From: Streptomyces sp. NBC_00102
GTDB taxonomy: Bacteria > Actinomycetota > Actinomycetes > Streptomycetales > Streptomycetaceae
Length of the DNA stretch: 64,000 bases
Assembly: GCF_026343115.1 (NCBI RefSeq)
Contig: NZ_JAPEMC010000001.1
Coordinates: forward strand, 4,359,501-4,423,500
Reading direction: 5' to 3'
Made by a program: the position numbers and the translations under genes. Positions 54,381 through 63,376 of this stretch are shown here, one piece after another. The first letter of the stretch is position 1. Each line of letters opens with the position of its first letter. The notes beneath the pieces were generated by a model that saw only the letters and a program-made list of their open reading frames with translations, ran no database searches and was not told the origin of the DNA.

Positions 54381-56057
54381 ATGACGGACTCGAAGGCAGC
54401 GGACTCGCAGGCAGCCGGCCCGAAGACGGCGGACCCGAAGGCGGCGGACCCCCTGACGGCCGCGGCCACCCCGGGCACCAACCCGGTGGCCCCGGCCCCG
54501 GCGGGCGTACGCACGGCGGCCGACGTGGTCACCCCCGACCTGGTCGCCCGGCTGGTCCGGGGCGTCGTCGGCTCCGGGCGGACCGCCAACCACACCCCGA
54601 TCACCGGGGAGAAGCTGGCCGACCTGCCGGAGTCCACCCCCGAGGACGTGGCGACCGCCTTCGAACGGGCCCGCGCCGCCCAGCCCGCCTGGGCCGCCAC
54701 CCCCGTACGCGCCCGGGCCGCCGTACTTCTCCGTTTCCACGACCTCGTCCTCCAGCGCCAGGCCGAGGTGCTCGACCTCATCCAGCTGGAGACCGGCAAG
54801 GCCCGGCTGCACGCCCACGAGGAGGTGCAGGCCGTCGCCGTCGCCTCCCGTCACTACGGGCGCAAGGCACCCGCGTACCTGCGCCCGAAGCGGCACACCG
54901 GAGTCGTGCCGACCCTCACCAAGGTCACCGAACTGCGCCAGCCGCGCGGGGTCGTCGGTCAGATCGCCCCCTGGAACTACCCGCTCGAACTCTCCGTCGG
55001 CGACGCGCTGCCCGCCTTCGTCTCCGGCAACGCCGTCGTGATGAAGCCCGACACCGAGACCGCGCTCACCGCCCTCTGGGCCCGTGACCTGCTGGTCGAG
55101 GCCGGGCTGCCCGCCGAGGTCTTCCAGGTGGTGCTCGGCGAGGGACCGGTCGTCGGCCCCGAGGTCGTCCAGCGCGCGGACTACGTCTCCTTCACCGGCT
55201 CCACCCGCACCGGCCGCGAGGTCGCCCAGGGCGCGGCGGCCCGGCTCGTCGGCGTCTCGCTGGAACTCGGCGGCAAGAACCCCATGCTGGTGCTGGCCGA
55301 CGCCGACGTGGAGAAGGCCGCAGCCGGAGCCGTCCGCGCCTGCTTCTCCTCCGCCGGCCAGCTCTGCATCTCCATCGAGCGGCTCTACGTCCACGAGTCC
55401 GTCGCCGACGACTTCCTGGCCCGGTTCGCCGCGCGTACCAAGGCGATGCGGCTCGGCGGCTCCCTCGCGTACGGCGCCGACATGGGCTCGCTCGCCGGAG
55501 AACGCCAGCTGGAGGCCGTCGTCCGGCACGTGGACGAGGCCGTCGCCAAGGGCGCCACCCTCGTCGCCGGCGGGACGGCGCGCCCCGACATCGGCCCGCT
55601 CTTCTACGAGCCGACCATTCTGGAAGGCGTCGAGGCGCCCATGGAGGTCTGCGCCCAGGAGACCTTCGGTCCGGTCGTCTCCGTCTACCGCTTCCGCGAC
55701 GAGGACGAGGCGATCGCCCTCGCCAACGCCACCCCGTACGGCCTCAACGCGAGCGTCTGGACCAAGGACTCCCGGCGCGGGCACCGGGTCGCCGCCCGCC
55801 TGAACACCGGCACGGTCAACATCAACGAGGGGTACGCCCCCGCCTACGGCAGCGTGCAGTCCCCGATGGGCGGCATGAAGGACTCCGGCCTCGGCCGCCG
55901 GCACGGCTCCGAGGGCATCCTCAAGTACACCGAGGCCCAGACCGTCGCCCAGCAGCGGCTGATCCCGCTCGCCCCGGCCTTCGGGATGGACGACGAGAAG
56001 TACGCGGCGTTCATGAGCCGCAGCCTCAAGGCGATGAAGGCGTTCCGGCTGCGCTGA
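54381..56057 (+). CDS. Succinate-semialdehyde dehydrogenase-type aldehyde dehydrogenase
   Basis: This is a 558-residue NAD(P)-dependent aldehyde dehydrogenase. The catalytic Cys329 lies in SSAGQLCISIERLYV, general-base Glu295 in VSLELGGKNP, the oxyanion and cofactor block in APWNYPLELSV, and FTGSTRTGREVAQGAA. It resembles the GabD2/SucD class that makes succinate from succinate semialdehyde. The first 45 residues are a low-complexity Ala/Asp/Lys/Pro repeat (KAADSQAAGPKTADPKAADP), absent from the family core. It is followed by a GMC oxidoreductase in the same orientation. Confidence 0.93.
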   Translation: MTDSKAADSQAAGPKTADPKAADPLTAAATPGTNPVAPAPAGVRTAADVVTPDLVARLVRGVVGSGRTANHTPITGEKLADLPESTPEDVATAFERARAAQPAWAATPVRARAAVLLRFHDLVLQRQAEVLDLIQLETGKARLHAHEEVQAVAVASRHYGRKAPAYLRPKRHTGVVPTLTKVTELRQPRGVVGQIAPWNYPLELSVGDALPAFVSGNAVVMKPDTETALTALWARDLLVEAGLPAEVFQVVLGEGPVVGPEVVQRADYVSFTGSTRTGREVAQGAAARLVGVSLELGGKNPMLVLADADVEKAAAGAVRACFSSAGQLCISIERLYVHESVADDFLARFAARTKAMRLGGSLAYGADMGSLAGERQLEAVVRHVDEAVAKGATLVAGGTARPDIGPLFYEPTILEGVEAPMEVCAQETFGPVVSVYRFRDEDEAIALANATPYGLNASVWTKDSRRGHRVAARLNTGTVNINEGYAPAYGSVQSPMGGMKDSGLGRRHGSEGILKYTEAQTVAQQRLIPLAPAFGMDDEKYAAFMSRSLKAMKAFRLR

Positions 56058-56139
56058 CCCGTCCGGCACGCCCCGGGCAGCCGACGTCCGTACAGACAGA
56101 TCAAGAAGGTTCCACCCGAGGTTCGCGACGAGGAGAGCC

Positions 56140-58020
56140 ATGCCCGAGGACAGCCCTGCCCGCAACCAGGCCGACACCGCCTCCGAGACCGCCTCCGAGA
56201 CCGCCTCAGGCACCGCCTCCGGCACTGCCTCCGGCACCTCTTCCGAGGCCGCCTTCGACTACGACGTCCTCGTCGTCGGCTCGGGGTTCGGCGGGGCGGT
56301 CTCCGCGCTCCGCCTGACCGAGAAGGGGTACCGGGTCGGCGTGCTGGAGGCGGGCCGCCGCTTCACCCCGGGGACGCTCCCCAAGAACTCCTGGGACCTG
56401 AAGAACTACCTGTGGGCCCCCGCCCTCGGCCTCTACGGCATCCAGCGGGTGCACCTCCTCGGCAAGGTCATGGTGCTGGCCGGAGCCGGGGTCGGCGGCG
56501 GCTCGCTCAACTACGCGAACACGCTGTACGTGCCGCCCGCCGCGTTCTTCGAGGACCGCCAGTGGGCCTCCATCACCGACTGGCAGGACGAGCTGCGGCC
56601 CTACTACGACCAGGCCACCCGGATGCTCGGGGTCCGGCTCAACCCGACGACGACCCCCTCCGACGTGCACCTCAAGGCGACCGCCGAGGCGATGGGCGTC
56701 GGCGACACCTTCCACCTGGCACCCGTCGGGGTGTTCTTCGGCGACGGCCGGGACGCCGACGGCACGGCGAAGGCCGAGCCCGGCGGCACGGTCGCCGACC
56801 CGTACTTCGGCGGCGCGGGGCCCGCCCGCAAGGCCTGCACCGAGTGCGGCGAGTGCATGACCGGCTGCCGCCACGGCGCGAAGAACACCCTCACCGAGAA
56901 CTATCTCCACCTCGCCGAGAAGGCCGGAGCCGTCATCCACCCGATGACCACCGTGCTCTCCGTCACCGAGGACCCGCAGGGCGGCCACCGGGTCGCGACC
57001 GTCCCCACCGACCGCCGCCGCAAGGCCGCGCCCACCACGCTGCGGGCCCGGTACGTGGTCGTCGCGGCGGGCACGTACGGCACCCAGACCCTGCTCCACC
57101 GGATGAAGGACGAGGGACGCCTGCCCCGGCTCTCGGACCGGCTCGGCGAGCTGACCCGTACCAACTCCGAGGGGCTGGTCGGCGCGCAGACCAGCGACCG
57201 CCGCTACCGCCGCAGGCACGGCACGAAGCCCGATTTCACCAAGGGCGTCGCGATCACCTCGTCGATCCACCCGGACTCCAGCACCCACATCGAGCCGGTC
57301 CGCTACGGCAAGGGCTCCAACGCCATGGGCGGCCTCACCATCCTCCAGGTGCCCTTCGCGAAGCGGCGGGTGCTCGCCTGGCTGGGCAGCGTGGTCAGGC
57401 ACCCCACGATCGCGGCCCGCTCGCTCTCCAACCGGAAGTGGTCGGAGCGGACCATCATCGGGCTCGTCATGCAGTCGCTCGACAACTCGCTGACCGCCTA
57501 CCGCAAGCCCAGCGGCATCGGAAAGGGCCTGCTCACCGCCCGCCAGGGGCACGGGGCACCCAACCCGACGCAGATCGCCGAGGCGACGCAGGCCGCCTCG
57601 CTCCTCGCCGAGGAGATCAACGGTTTCGCGGGGTCCAACATCGGCGAGCTGATGGGCACCCCGCTCACCGCCCACTTCCTCGGCGGCTGCCCGATCGGGG
57701 CGAGCCCGGCCGAGGGCGTCATCGACCCGTACCACCGGCTGCACGGCCACCCGGGCATCTCCGTCGTGGACGGCTCGGCGGTCTCCGCCAACCTGGGCGT
57801 CAACCCGTCGCTGACGATCACCGCGCAGGCCGAACGCGCCATGTCGTTCTGGCCGAACAAGGGAGAACCCGACCCGCGACCGGCCCCCGGCGAGGTGTAC
57901 GAGCGGCTGACTCCGGTGGAGCCCGTCGCACCGGCGGTGCCCGAGGAGGCGTTCGGCGCGCTGAAGCTGCCGTTCCTGGGCATCCCGGCCGTACCGCCGA
58001 AGCGGGCGGAGAAGGACTGA
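56140..58020 (+). CDS. GMC-family oxidoreductase (cholesterol-oxidase-like)
   Basis: This is a 626-residue FAD enzyme. The FAD fold is DVLVVGSGFGGAVSALRL (G47, G49, G52). LAGAGVGGGSLNYANTLYVPP and NIGELMGTPLTAHFLGGCPIG...VVDGSAVSANLGVNPSLTITAQAER are the GMC hallmarks with the C-terminal His/Asn region. A Cys cluster ACTECGECMTGCRHGAKNT has C233, C236, C239 and C243 in CxxCxxCxxxC spacing. The N-terminus carries TASE/TASG repeats (about residues 11-35). It belongs to the cholesterol oxidase ChoD-like subgroup; the natural substrate is uncertain. No Tat signal is seen. Confidence 0.9.
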   Translation: MPEDSPARNQADTASETASETASGTASGTASGTSSEAAFDYDVLVVGSGFGGAVSALRLTEKGYRVGVLEAGRRFTPGTLPKNSWDLKNYLWAPALGLYGIQRVHLLGKVMVLAGAGVGGGSLNYANTLYVPPAAFFEDRQWASITDWQDELRPYYDQATRMLGVRLNPTTTPSDVHLKATAEAMGVGDTFHLAPVGVFFGDGRDADGTAKAEPGGTVADPYFGGAGPARKACTECGECMTGCRHGAKNTLTENYLHLAEKAGAVIHPMTTVLSVTEDPQGGHRVATVPTDRRRKAAPTTLRARYVVVAAGTYGTQTLLHRMKDEGRLPRLSDRLGELTRTNSEGLVGAQTSDRRYRRRHGTKPDFTKGVAITSSIHPDSSTHIEPVRYGKGSNAMGGLTILQVPFAKRRVLAWLGSVVRHPTIAARSLSNRKWSERTIIGLVMQSLDNSLTAYRKPSGIGKGLLTARQGHGAPNPTQIAEATQAASLLAEEINGFAGSNIGELMGTPLTAHFLGGCPIGASPAEGVIDPYHRLHGHPGISVVDGSAVSANLGVNPSLTITAQAERAMSFWPNKGEPDPRPAPGEVYERLTPVEPVAPAVPEEAFGALKLPFLGIPAVPPKRAEKD

Positions 58021-58076
58021 GGGCGTCGGCCCACGGGTCGGTCCGCGAGCCGAAGGGCTCCCGGAGGACAAACCGA

Positions 58077-58112
58077 GGGGGCCGGCTCCGGGCGTCCCCG
58101 GAGCCGGCCCCC
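58077..58112 (+). terminator. Terminator after the GMC gene
   Basis: A perfect 16-bp stem (58077-58092 with 58097-58112) with loop CGTC. The remaining bases up to 58428 contain no supported gene. Confidence 0.85.
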
Positions 58113-58428
58113 ACGGGTGACCGGGCTGCTGTCCCCTGCCGACCGGCCACCAGGTCCGTATCAGGTTCCGGGCGGGGCCCAGAACTCGATACGGACCCTG
58201 ACGCCGGGACGCGGTCCCACGACGCACCTGAGATACGTCACACGTCCGAGCGGAGCCACACGCGCTTTCCTGCCGACGCCGCCCCTGGTTGGCACGGACA
58301 CCCCGAACAACGAAGCCCGGTCGGGGCCGGACACGCTCCGTACGGGTGAGACGGCGACCGAACGGGGGTGCGGCCGTACAGTCCTGCGCGCAGCCGCGCG
58401 CCCCGCGCATCCCCGCTCCGCGCCGGGT

Positions 58429-58839
58429 TCACACCCGGCCGCGGCAGAGCTCCAGCAGCGTCATCGCGAGCGGGGTACCGGGCTTCCCGAGCGCGTCCCG
58501 GAAGTGGTTGAGCACCTCCATCTCCCGGGAGAGGTTCACCCGGCGGCCCCCGGACGTGATCCTCGCCTCCTGGATGACCGCCGACACCGCCATCCGTTCC
58601 TGCACCAGGCCGATGATCCGGTCGTCCAGCGCGTCGATCCGCGTCCGGGCGCCGCCGATCAGCGCGGCGGCCTCCTCGGTGTGCGCCCCGGTGATCTCCG
58701 TCGGGGTCTTCGGGGTCTTCGGGCTCTTCACGGCGGTGGCCGGCTCCGCCGGTGTGGCCGCGGGCACGGCGGTGGTCGTGGCGGCGGGCGCGGCGGCGGG
58801 CGCGGTGGTCGTGGCGGCGGAGGTGCTGGTGATGCTCAT
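58429..58839 (-). CDS. Chorismate mutase (AroQ type)
   Basis: This 136-residue protein has an Ala/Thr/Pro-rich N-terminal 45 residues, then a helical AroQ domain: GARTRIDALDDRIIGLVQERMAVSAVIQEARITSGGRRVNLSREMEVLNHFRDALGKPGTPLAMTLLELCRGRV. The Arg residues and Glu at the active-site positions are present. It converts chorismate to prephenate, the branch point to Phe and Tyr. The gene has an attenuator-like leader (58891-59016), which makes feedback by aromatic amino acids likely. It is divergent from guaA. Confidence 0.92.
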   Translation of the reverse strand: MSITSTSAATTTAPAAAPAATTTAVPAATPAEPATAVKSPKTPKTPTEITGAHTEEAAALIGGARTRIDALDDRIIGLVQERMAVSAVIQEARITSGGRRVNLSREMEVLNHFRDALGKPGTPLAMTLLELCRGRV

Positions 58840-58890
58840 GGTCGGACTCCCGGTCGGGTACGGGCCCCGGTCCGACGGCCCCCGAACGCC

Positions 58891-58920
58891 AAAACGCCCC
58901 GGGCCTGTCGGCCCGGGGCG
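58891..58920 (-). terminator. Attenuator terminator upstream of chorismate mutase
   Basis: On the minus strand a perfect 11-bp stem (58910-58920 with 58895-58905), loop GACA, is followed by TTTT (58894-58891). It lies 25 bases after the leader stop and 52 bases before the gene. Confidence 0.85.
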
Positions 58921-58944
58921 TCTGGAAGGTCGCTCGTCAGTTGC

Positions 58945-59016
58945 TCAAGCAGCACGACCATGACACCCGGCGGGCCGGGTGCCATAGGTAAAGACGAAGA
59001 TCGTGTGCTGACGCAT
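58945..59016 (-). CDS. Leader peptide with Phe/Tyr codons
   Basis: This is a 23-codon ORF, MRQHTIFVFTYGTRPAGCHG followed by RAA. It contains F-V-F-T-Y, including the codons TTT and TAT, which are rare here. A 7-bp hairpin (CACCCGG/CCGGGTG) spans codons just after this run, and a 6-bp alternative pairing (GGCCCG with CGGGCC in the terminator) is possible. This fits ribosome-mediated attenuation in response to Phe/Tyr. There is no independent evidence of translation. Confidence 0.65.
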   Translation of the reverse strand: MRQHTIFVFTYGTRPAGCHGRAA

Positions 59017-59162
59017 GGCACCCAGTATGGACCCGCTCCGGTCCGGCGCCCAAGCCCGGGCCCGGATGGTGAGACGGCGGACGGAACGGGAGGAGCGAGG
59101 CGTCTTCGCCGCGGCCGGTAACATTGAAGGACCGACCCCTCTCACCGCCGGAAGGCCGCCTC

Positions 59163-60758
59163 GTGCCAGCAGCACCCCCCGCCGCCCCCGACATGACCAC
59201 CGACGTGGTTCTCGTCGTCGACTTCGGCGCGCAGTACGCCCAGCTCATCGCCCGCCGTGTCCGCGAGGCCCGGGTCTACAGCGAGATCGTCCCGTCCACC
59301 ATGCCGGTGGCCGAGATGCTGGCGAAGAACCCCCGCGCGATCATCCTGTCCGGCGGCCCGTCCTCGGTGTACGCGGAAGGCGCGCCTTCGATCGACCGCT
59401 CGCTGTTCGAGGCCGGGATCCCGGTCTTCGGCATGTGCTACGGCTTCCAGCTGATGGCGACCACGCTCGGCGGCACCGTCGACGACAACGGTGCCCGCGA
59501 GTACGGCCGTACCCCGCTCACCGTCACCAAGTCGGGCTCCACCCTCTTCGAGGGCACCCCCGACGAGCAGGCCGTCTGGATGTCGCACGGCGACGCCTGC
59601 TCCGCCGCCCCCGAGGGCTTCACCGTGACCGCGTCCACCGACGTCGTCCCGGTCGCCGCCTTCGAGAACGACGAGAAGAAGCTCTACGGCGTCCAGTACC
59701 ACCCCGAGGTCATGCACTCGACCCACGGGCAGCAGATCCTGGAGCACTTCCTCTACCGCGGTGCGGGCATCGAGCCGAACTGGACGACCACCAACGTCGT
59801 CGAGGAGCAGGTCGCCCTCATCCGCGAGCAGGTCGGCACCAAGCGCGCCATCTGCGGCCTCTCCGGCGGCGTGGACTCCGCGGTCGCCGCGGCCCTCGTG
59901 CAGAAGGCCATCGGCTCCCAGCTGACCTGCGTCTACGTCGACCACGGCCTGATGCGCAAGGGCGAGACCGAGCAGGTCGAGAAGGACTTCGTGGCCGCCA
60001 CCGGCGTCCAGCTGAAGGTCGTCGACGCCGAGAAGCGCTTCCTCGACGCGCTCGCCGGGGTCTCCGACCCGGAGCAGAAGCGGAAGATCATCGGCCGCGA
60101 GTTCATCCGCGTCTTCGAGCAGGCCCAGGCCGAGATCATCGCCGAGGGCGCCGCCGACGGAGAGCAGGTCGCCTTCCTCGTGCAGGGCACCCTCTACCCG
60201 GACGTCGTCGAGTCCGGCGGCGGCACCGGCACGGCCAACATCAAGTCGCACCACAATGTCGGCGGTCTCCCCGACGACATCGAGTTCGAGCTGATCGAGC
60301 CGCTGCGCCAGCTGTTCAAGGACGAGGTCCGGATGGTCGGCCAGGAGCTCGGCCTGCCGGAGGAGATCGTCCAGCGCCAGCCGTTCCCCGGCCCCGGCCT
60401 GGGCATCCGCATCGTCGGTGACGTCACCAAGGAGCGCCTCGACCTGCTGCGCGAGGCCGACGCCATCGCCCGCGAGGAGCTGACGGCCGCCGGTCTCGAC
60501 CGCGAGATCTGGCAGTGCCCGGTGGTCCTCCTCGCCGACGTCCGCTCGGTCGGCGTCCAGGGCGACGGCCGCACCTACGGTCACCCGATCGTGCTGCGCC
60601 CGGTGTCCTCCGAGGACGCCATGACGGCCGACTGGTCGCGCCTGCCGTACGAGACGCTGGCGAAGATCTCCACCCGCATCACCAACGAGGTCGCCGACGT
60701 CAACCGCGTCGTCCTCGACGTGACGAGCAAGCCGCCGGGGACCATCGAGTGGGAGTAG
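59163..60758 (+). CDS. guaA: GMP synthase (glutamine-hydrolysing)
   Basis: This 531-residue bifunctional enzyme converts XMP to GMP. GTG 59163 has GGAAGG 7 bases upstream. The class I glutaminase domain has Cys92 in FGMCYGFQ and the His/Glu pair in YGVQYHPEV. The ATP pyrophosphatase domain begins with the P-loop [15 protein letters not shown]. The dimerisation domain ends in the invariant [11 protein letters not shown]. Together with guaB, about 20 kb upstream, it forms the GMP branch. TAACAT at 59119-59124 may be its -10 element. A hairpin follows. Confidence 0.97.
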   Translation: MPAAPPAAPDMTTDVVLVVDFGAQYAQLIARRVREARVYSEIVPSTMPVAEMLAKNPRAIILSGGPSSVYAEGAPSIDRSLFEAGIPVFGMCYGFQLMATTLGGTVDDNGAREYGRTPLTVTKSGSTLFEGTPDEQAVWMSHGDACSAAPEGFTVTASTDVVPVAAFENDEKKLYGVQYHPEVMHSTHGQQILEHFLYRGAGIEPNWTTTNVVEEQVALIREQVGTKRAICGLSGGVDSAVAAALVQKAIGSQLTCVYVDHGLMRKGETEQVEKDFVAATGVQLKVVDAEKRFLDALAGVSDPEQKRKIIGREFIRVFEQAQAEIIAEGAADGEQVAFLVQGTLYPDVVESGGGTGTANIKSHHNVGGLPDDIEFELIEPLRQLFKDEVRMVGQELGLPEEIVQRQPFPGPGLGIRIVGDVTKERLDLLREADAIAREELTAAGLDREIWQCPVVLLADVRSVGVQGDGRTYGHPIVLRPVSSEDAMTADWSRLPYETLAKISTRITNEVADVNRVVLDVTSKPPGTIEWE

Positions 60759-60779
60759 TCCTCCCCGCGACCCCCTGAC

Positions 60780-60814
60780 GATGCCGCCGTTCCCCCTCGG
60801 GGAGCGGCGGCATC
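60780..60814 (+). terminator. Terminator after guaA
   Basis: GATGCCGCCG and CGGCGGCATC form a 10-bp outer stem. Inside, CCCC and GGGG extend it after a TT/AG internal loop. Confidence 0.8.
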
Positions 60815-60984
60815 GCCGCGTCCGGGCCGGTCGGCCGCCCCGCACGGCACCTCGTGGGGGCACAGGTGCGCGAAACCGGTCCCGCGGGCCGCCCCGATGC
60901 GGCCCGAAGGCGCCCGGTACGGCACAATTCACAAAAAACGTAAGTGAGTTGGCTGTACCGGGGCGGGAAAGGGCGGCGTAGGTC

Positions 60985-62253
60985 GTGGCGTTGGACGAGG
61001 CGAGGGCACGCGGGACGCACGGCGGGAGCTGTACGTGCGGCGACTGCCCGCACGGAGCACGCGAAGGACACCGGCGCGCGGTCGCCGCCTTCCTCGCCAA
61101 ACGGGACGAACTAGCCGCCGGGAAGGGACTGCCCGCCGGGGTACGGCAGTCGCCCTCGGCCTCCCGGCAGTGGGTCTCCGACGAGCTGACCGGGGCCGCC
61201 CGGGCGGTCGCCGACCGCGGCCGGGAAGCCGGTGACGCCTGGCTCCACCTGGTACGGCTGCGGACCCTTGCCGTCATCGCGGTCGCCCTCGTCGCGCTCG
61301 TCCTCGGCGAGACCGCCACAGCGATCGGCGCCGGCTGGTCCACCGCCCGTACCGCCGGGCTGATCGCCGGGCTCGTCACCGCCGCGCTGCTGGCCGTAGC
61401 CGCCTCGTACCACCGGGCACGCGGCGGTCTCCTCGCCCCACTCATCGGCGAGGACAACCGGCTCTCCACCTCGCGGACCGTCGCCGCCGTCTGGGTGCTG
61501 CTCGCCGTCTTCGCCGTCCTGGTGCTCTCCCTCCAGCTCGCCGGGGCCTCCGACCACGAGGAGCGGGACGCGCTCATCGACGGGCTGGACCTGACGCGTT
61601 CGGCGGGGGTGCTGACGGTGCTGGCGCTGGTCTGCGCCGTCGCCGTCGTCGTCCGCCGGGTCGTCTCCGTACGCGTCCTGGCGCAGCGGCTCCAGAAGCT
61701 GCGGGCGGACCGGCCGCGCGCGGCCGACCTGCTGACCGACGACTCCGGCCGCGGCAGCTTCACGGACGTGAGTTACGTGCTGGTCAACGGCGTCGCGGTG
61801 CTCTTCGCCGCGGTCCGCCTCGCCCGCCGGCCCGAGCAGCTCCCGGACCTGCCGTGGGGGCTCGCGCTGCTGGTGGCGGTCTCGGCGGCGACCTACTTCG
61901 CGGGGAAGTACGCCGAGGGCGGCCGGCCGGTGGTTCTCTCCGTCGTCCGGTCCCGCGAGGCCGGCGAGCTGGACGCCCCCATCCGTACCGGCGACGACAT
62001 CGAGATCCGGGGCGCCGGATTCGTACCGCCCGGCGCGGGAGGCCCGGCCGGGCTGGCCCGGCTCGTCGTCCGGATAGGGACGGTCCACGTCCACGTCCCG
62101 CTGATCCCCGTCAGCGGCGGCTTCGCCAACCCGACCGACACCGTCCTCACCGTGCCCGTCCCGGTGGAGGTCGAACCCGGCTCGGTGGACGTCCAGGTGG
62201 TGACCGCCGCCGGGGTGGAGACCAACAGCTGCCGGATCGACGTGACGGACTGA
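60985..62253 (+). CDS. Membrane protein with IPT/TIG-like C-terminal domain
   Basis: This is a 422-residue protein of unknown function from GTG 60985. The N-terminus has a Cys motif (GGSCTCGDCPHG). Five or six transmembrane helices follow (TLAVIAVALVALVLGETATAI, GLIAGLVTAALLAVAASY, VAAVWVLLAVFAVLVLSLQLAG, VLTVLALVCAVAVVVRRVV, and others). The C-terminal 100 residues (IRTGDDIEIRGAGFVPPGAGG...VPVEVEPGSVDVQVVTAAGVETNSCRIDVTD) look like an immunoglobulin-like IPT/TIG fold. Its role cannot be read from the context. Confidence 0.8.
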   Translation: MALDEARARGTHGGSCTCGDCPHGAREGHRRAVAAFLAKRDELAAGKGLPAGVRQSPSASRQWVSDELTGAARAVADRGREAGDAWLHLVRLRTLAVIAVALVALVLGETATAIGAGWSTARTAGLIAGLVTAALLAVAASYHRARGGLLAPLIGEDNRLSTSRTVAAVWVLLAVFAVLVLSLQLAGASDHEERDALIDGLDLTRSAGVLTVLALVCAVAVVVRRVVSVRVLAQRLQKLRADRPRAADLLTDDSGRGSFTDVSYVLVNGVAVLFAAVRLARRPEQLPDLPWGLALLVAVSAATYFAGKYAEGGRPVVLSVVRSREAGELDAPIRTGDDIEIRGAGFVPPGAGGPAGLARLVVRIGTVHVHVPLIPVSGGFANPTDTVLTVPVPVEVEPGSVDVQVVTAAGVETNSCRIDVTD

Positions 62254-62267
62254 CCCCCGGGTCGCCC

Positions 62268-62645
62268 TCAGAACAGCGGCGACCGCACGAAGGCCGTGAA
62301 GACCGTACCGGCGAGGATCAGCCAGAGCAGGACCGTGCTGGTCAGCAGGGAGCGCGCGACGGGGAGTGCGGCCGGGCGGTCGCGGAGCGAGGCGACGATC
62401 CACCCGCAGGCCGCGCCGAGGAACGGCAGCCCGAAGAGCACCAGGGCGGCGCGCTGCAGAGCGAGCTTCGCCTCGTGGTTGCCCTGCCAGTCGGTGGCGC
62501 TCTTGTTCCGGACCGTCTCCTCGGCGGAGTACCAGAACCCGAGGAGCAGCGGGACCAGGAGCACGGCGGTCACCATGAGCAGGACCGCGACCTTGCGGCG
62601 GACCGGGGAAGCCTGGGAGTCCTGGAGGTCCTGGGAATCCGTCAT
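62268..62645 (-). CDS. Small membrane protein, unknown function
   Basis: This is a 125-residue protein with three predicted helices (VAVLLMVTAVLLVPLLLGFWYSA, LVLFGLPFLGAACGWIVASLRD, LLTSTVLLWLILAGTVFTAFV). It is convergent with the preceding gene, separated by 14 bases between stops. I recognise no family. Confidence 0.75.
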   Translation of the reverse strand: MTDSQDLQDSQASPVRRKVAVLLMVTAVLLVPLLLGFWYSAEETVRNKSATDWQGNHEAKLALQRAALVLFGLPFLGAACGWIVASLRDRPAALPVARSLLTSTVLLWLILAGTVFTAFVRSPLF

Positions 62646-62860
62646 GCGGGCATCGTCGACGGAGACCCGCGTGCACCGCTACCCGTACCGCGTACGGAGA
62701 CGGAAGAGGTGCGGGTTCGTGACGCACCCTCCCCGGTGCGGCGGACGGACCTGCGCGGCGGACGGACCTGCGCGGCCCGAACGGGTCGCCCCGCGGGGCC
62801 CGCGTACGTATGTTCTTACGTATGGTCTGTTGACGGGGCAACGGAAAGGTGGGGCAGTTC

Positions 62861-63376
62861 ATGCAGGGCCACGGAAGCAACGGTTACGGACGCGTTCCCG
62901 GCGAACCCAAGGGGCTGCGGGAGTACGCGCGCGAGTTCGCGCTGCTGCCGCTGCGCGTCTTCCTCGGCGTCACGTTCATCTACGCCGGGCTCGACAAACT
63001 GACGGACAGCACGTTCCTGTCGTCGAGCGGCGCCGGTTCGATCGGCGACCAGATGCGCGGGGTGCGCGACTCCGCCGGCGCCCCCTGGCTCGTCGACCTG
63101 GCCCTGCACGGCCCGGTCGGCTTCGGGTACGCCATCGCGCTCGGCGAACTCGCCGTCGGCATCGGCACCCTGTTCGGGCTCTGGGGCCGGCTCGCCGCAC
63201 TCGGCGGCGCCCTGATCTCGCTGAGTCTCTGGCTCACCGTGAGCTGGCAGGCGACCCCGTACTACTACGGCAACGACCTCGTCTACCTCATGGCCTGGCT
63301 GCCGCTGCTGCTCGCCGGATCGGGCCCCTTCTCGCTGGACACGCTCCTGCCGCCGCGCCGCCGCCGGAGCCTGTAG
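62861..63376 (+). CDS. DoxX family membrane protein
   Basis: This is a 171-residue protein. ATG 62861 is preferred (GGTGGGG 6 bases upstream) over GTG 62849. Four helices and the family blocks LLPLRVFLGVTFIYAGLDKLTDSTF, VGFGYAIALGELAVGIGTLFGLWGRLAALGGALISLSLWLTVSWQATPYYYGNDLVYLMAWLPLLLAG mark DoxX-like (thiosulfate:quinone oxidoreductase small-subunit-like) proteins, implicated in redox or membrane homeostasis. The 3' end overlaps the opposite-strand gene by 94 bases. Confidence 0.88.
   Translation: MQGHGSNGYGRVPGEPKGLREYAREFALLPLRVFLGVTFIYAGLDKLTDSTFLSSSGAGSIGDQMRGVRDSAGAPWLVDLALHGPVGFGYAIALGELAVGIGTLFGLWGRLAALGGALISLSLWLTVSWQATPYYYGNDLVYLMAWLPLLLAGSGPFSLDTLLPPRRRRSL

Noticed and set aside
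58113-58428. Possible small gene between the GMC terminator and chorismate mutase
   Set aside because: No frame has a plausible start with a ribosome-binding site or recognisable composition.
59142-61763. An 873-codon minus-strand frame opposite guaA
   Set aside because: It is antisense to an unambiguous GMP synthase and shows only low-complexity residues.
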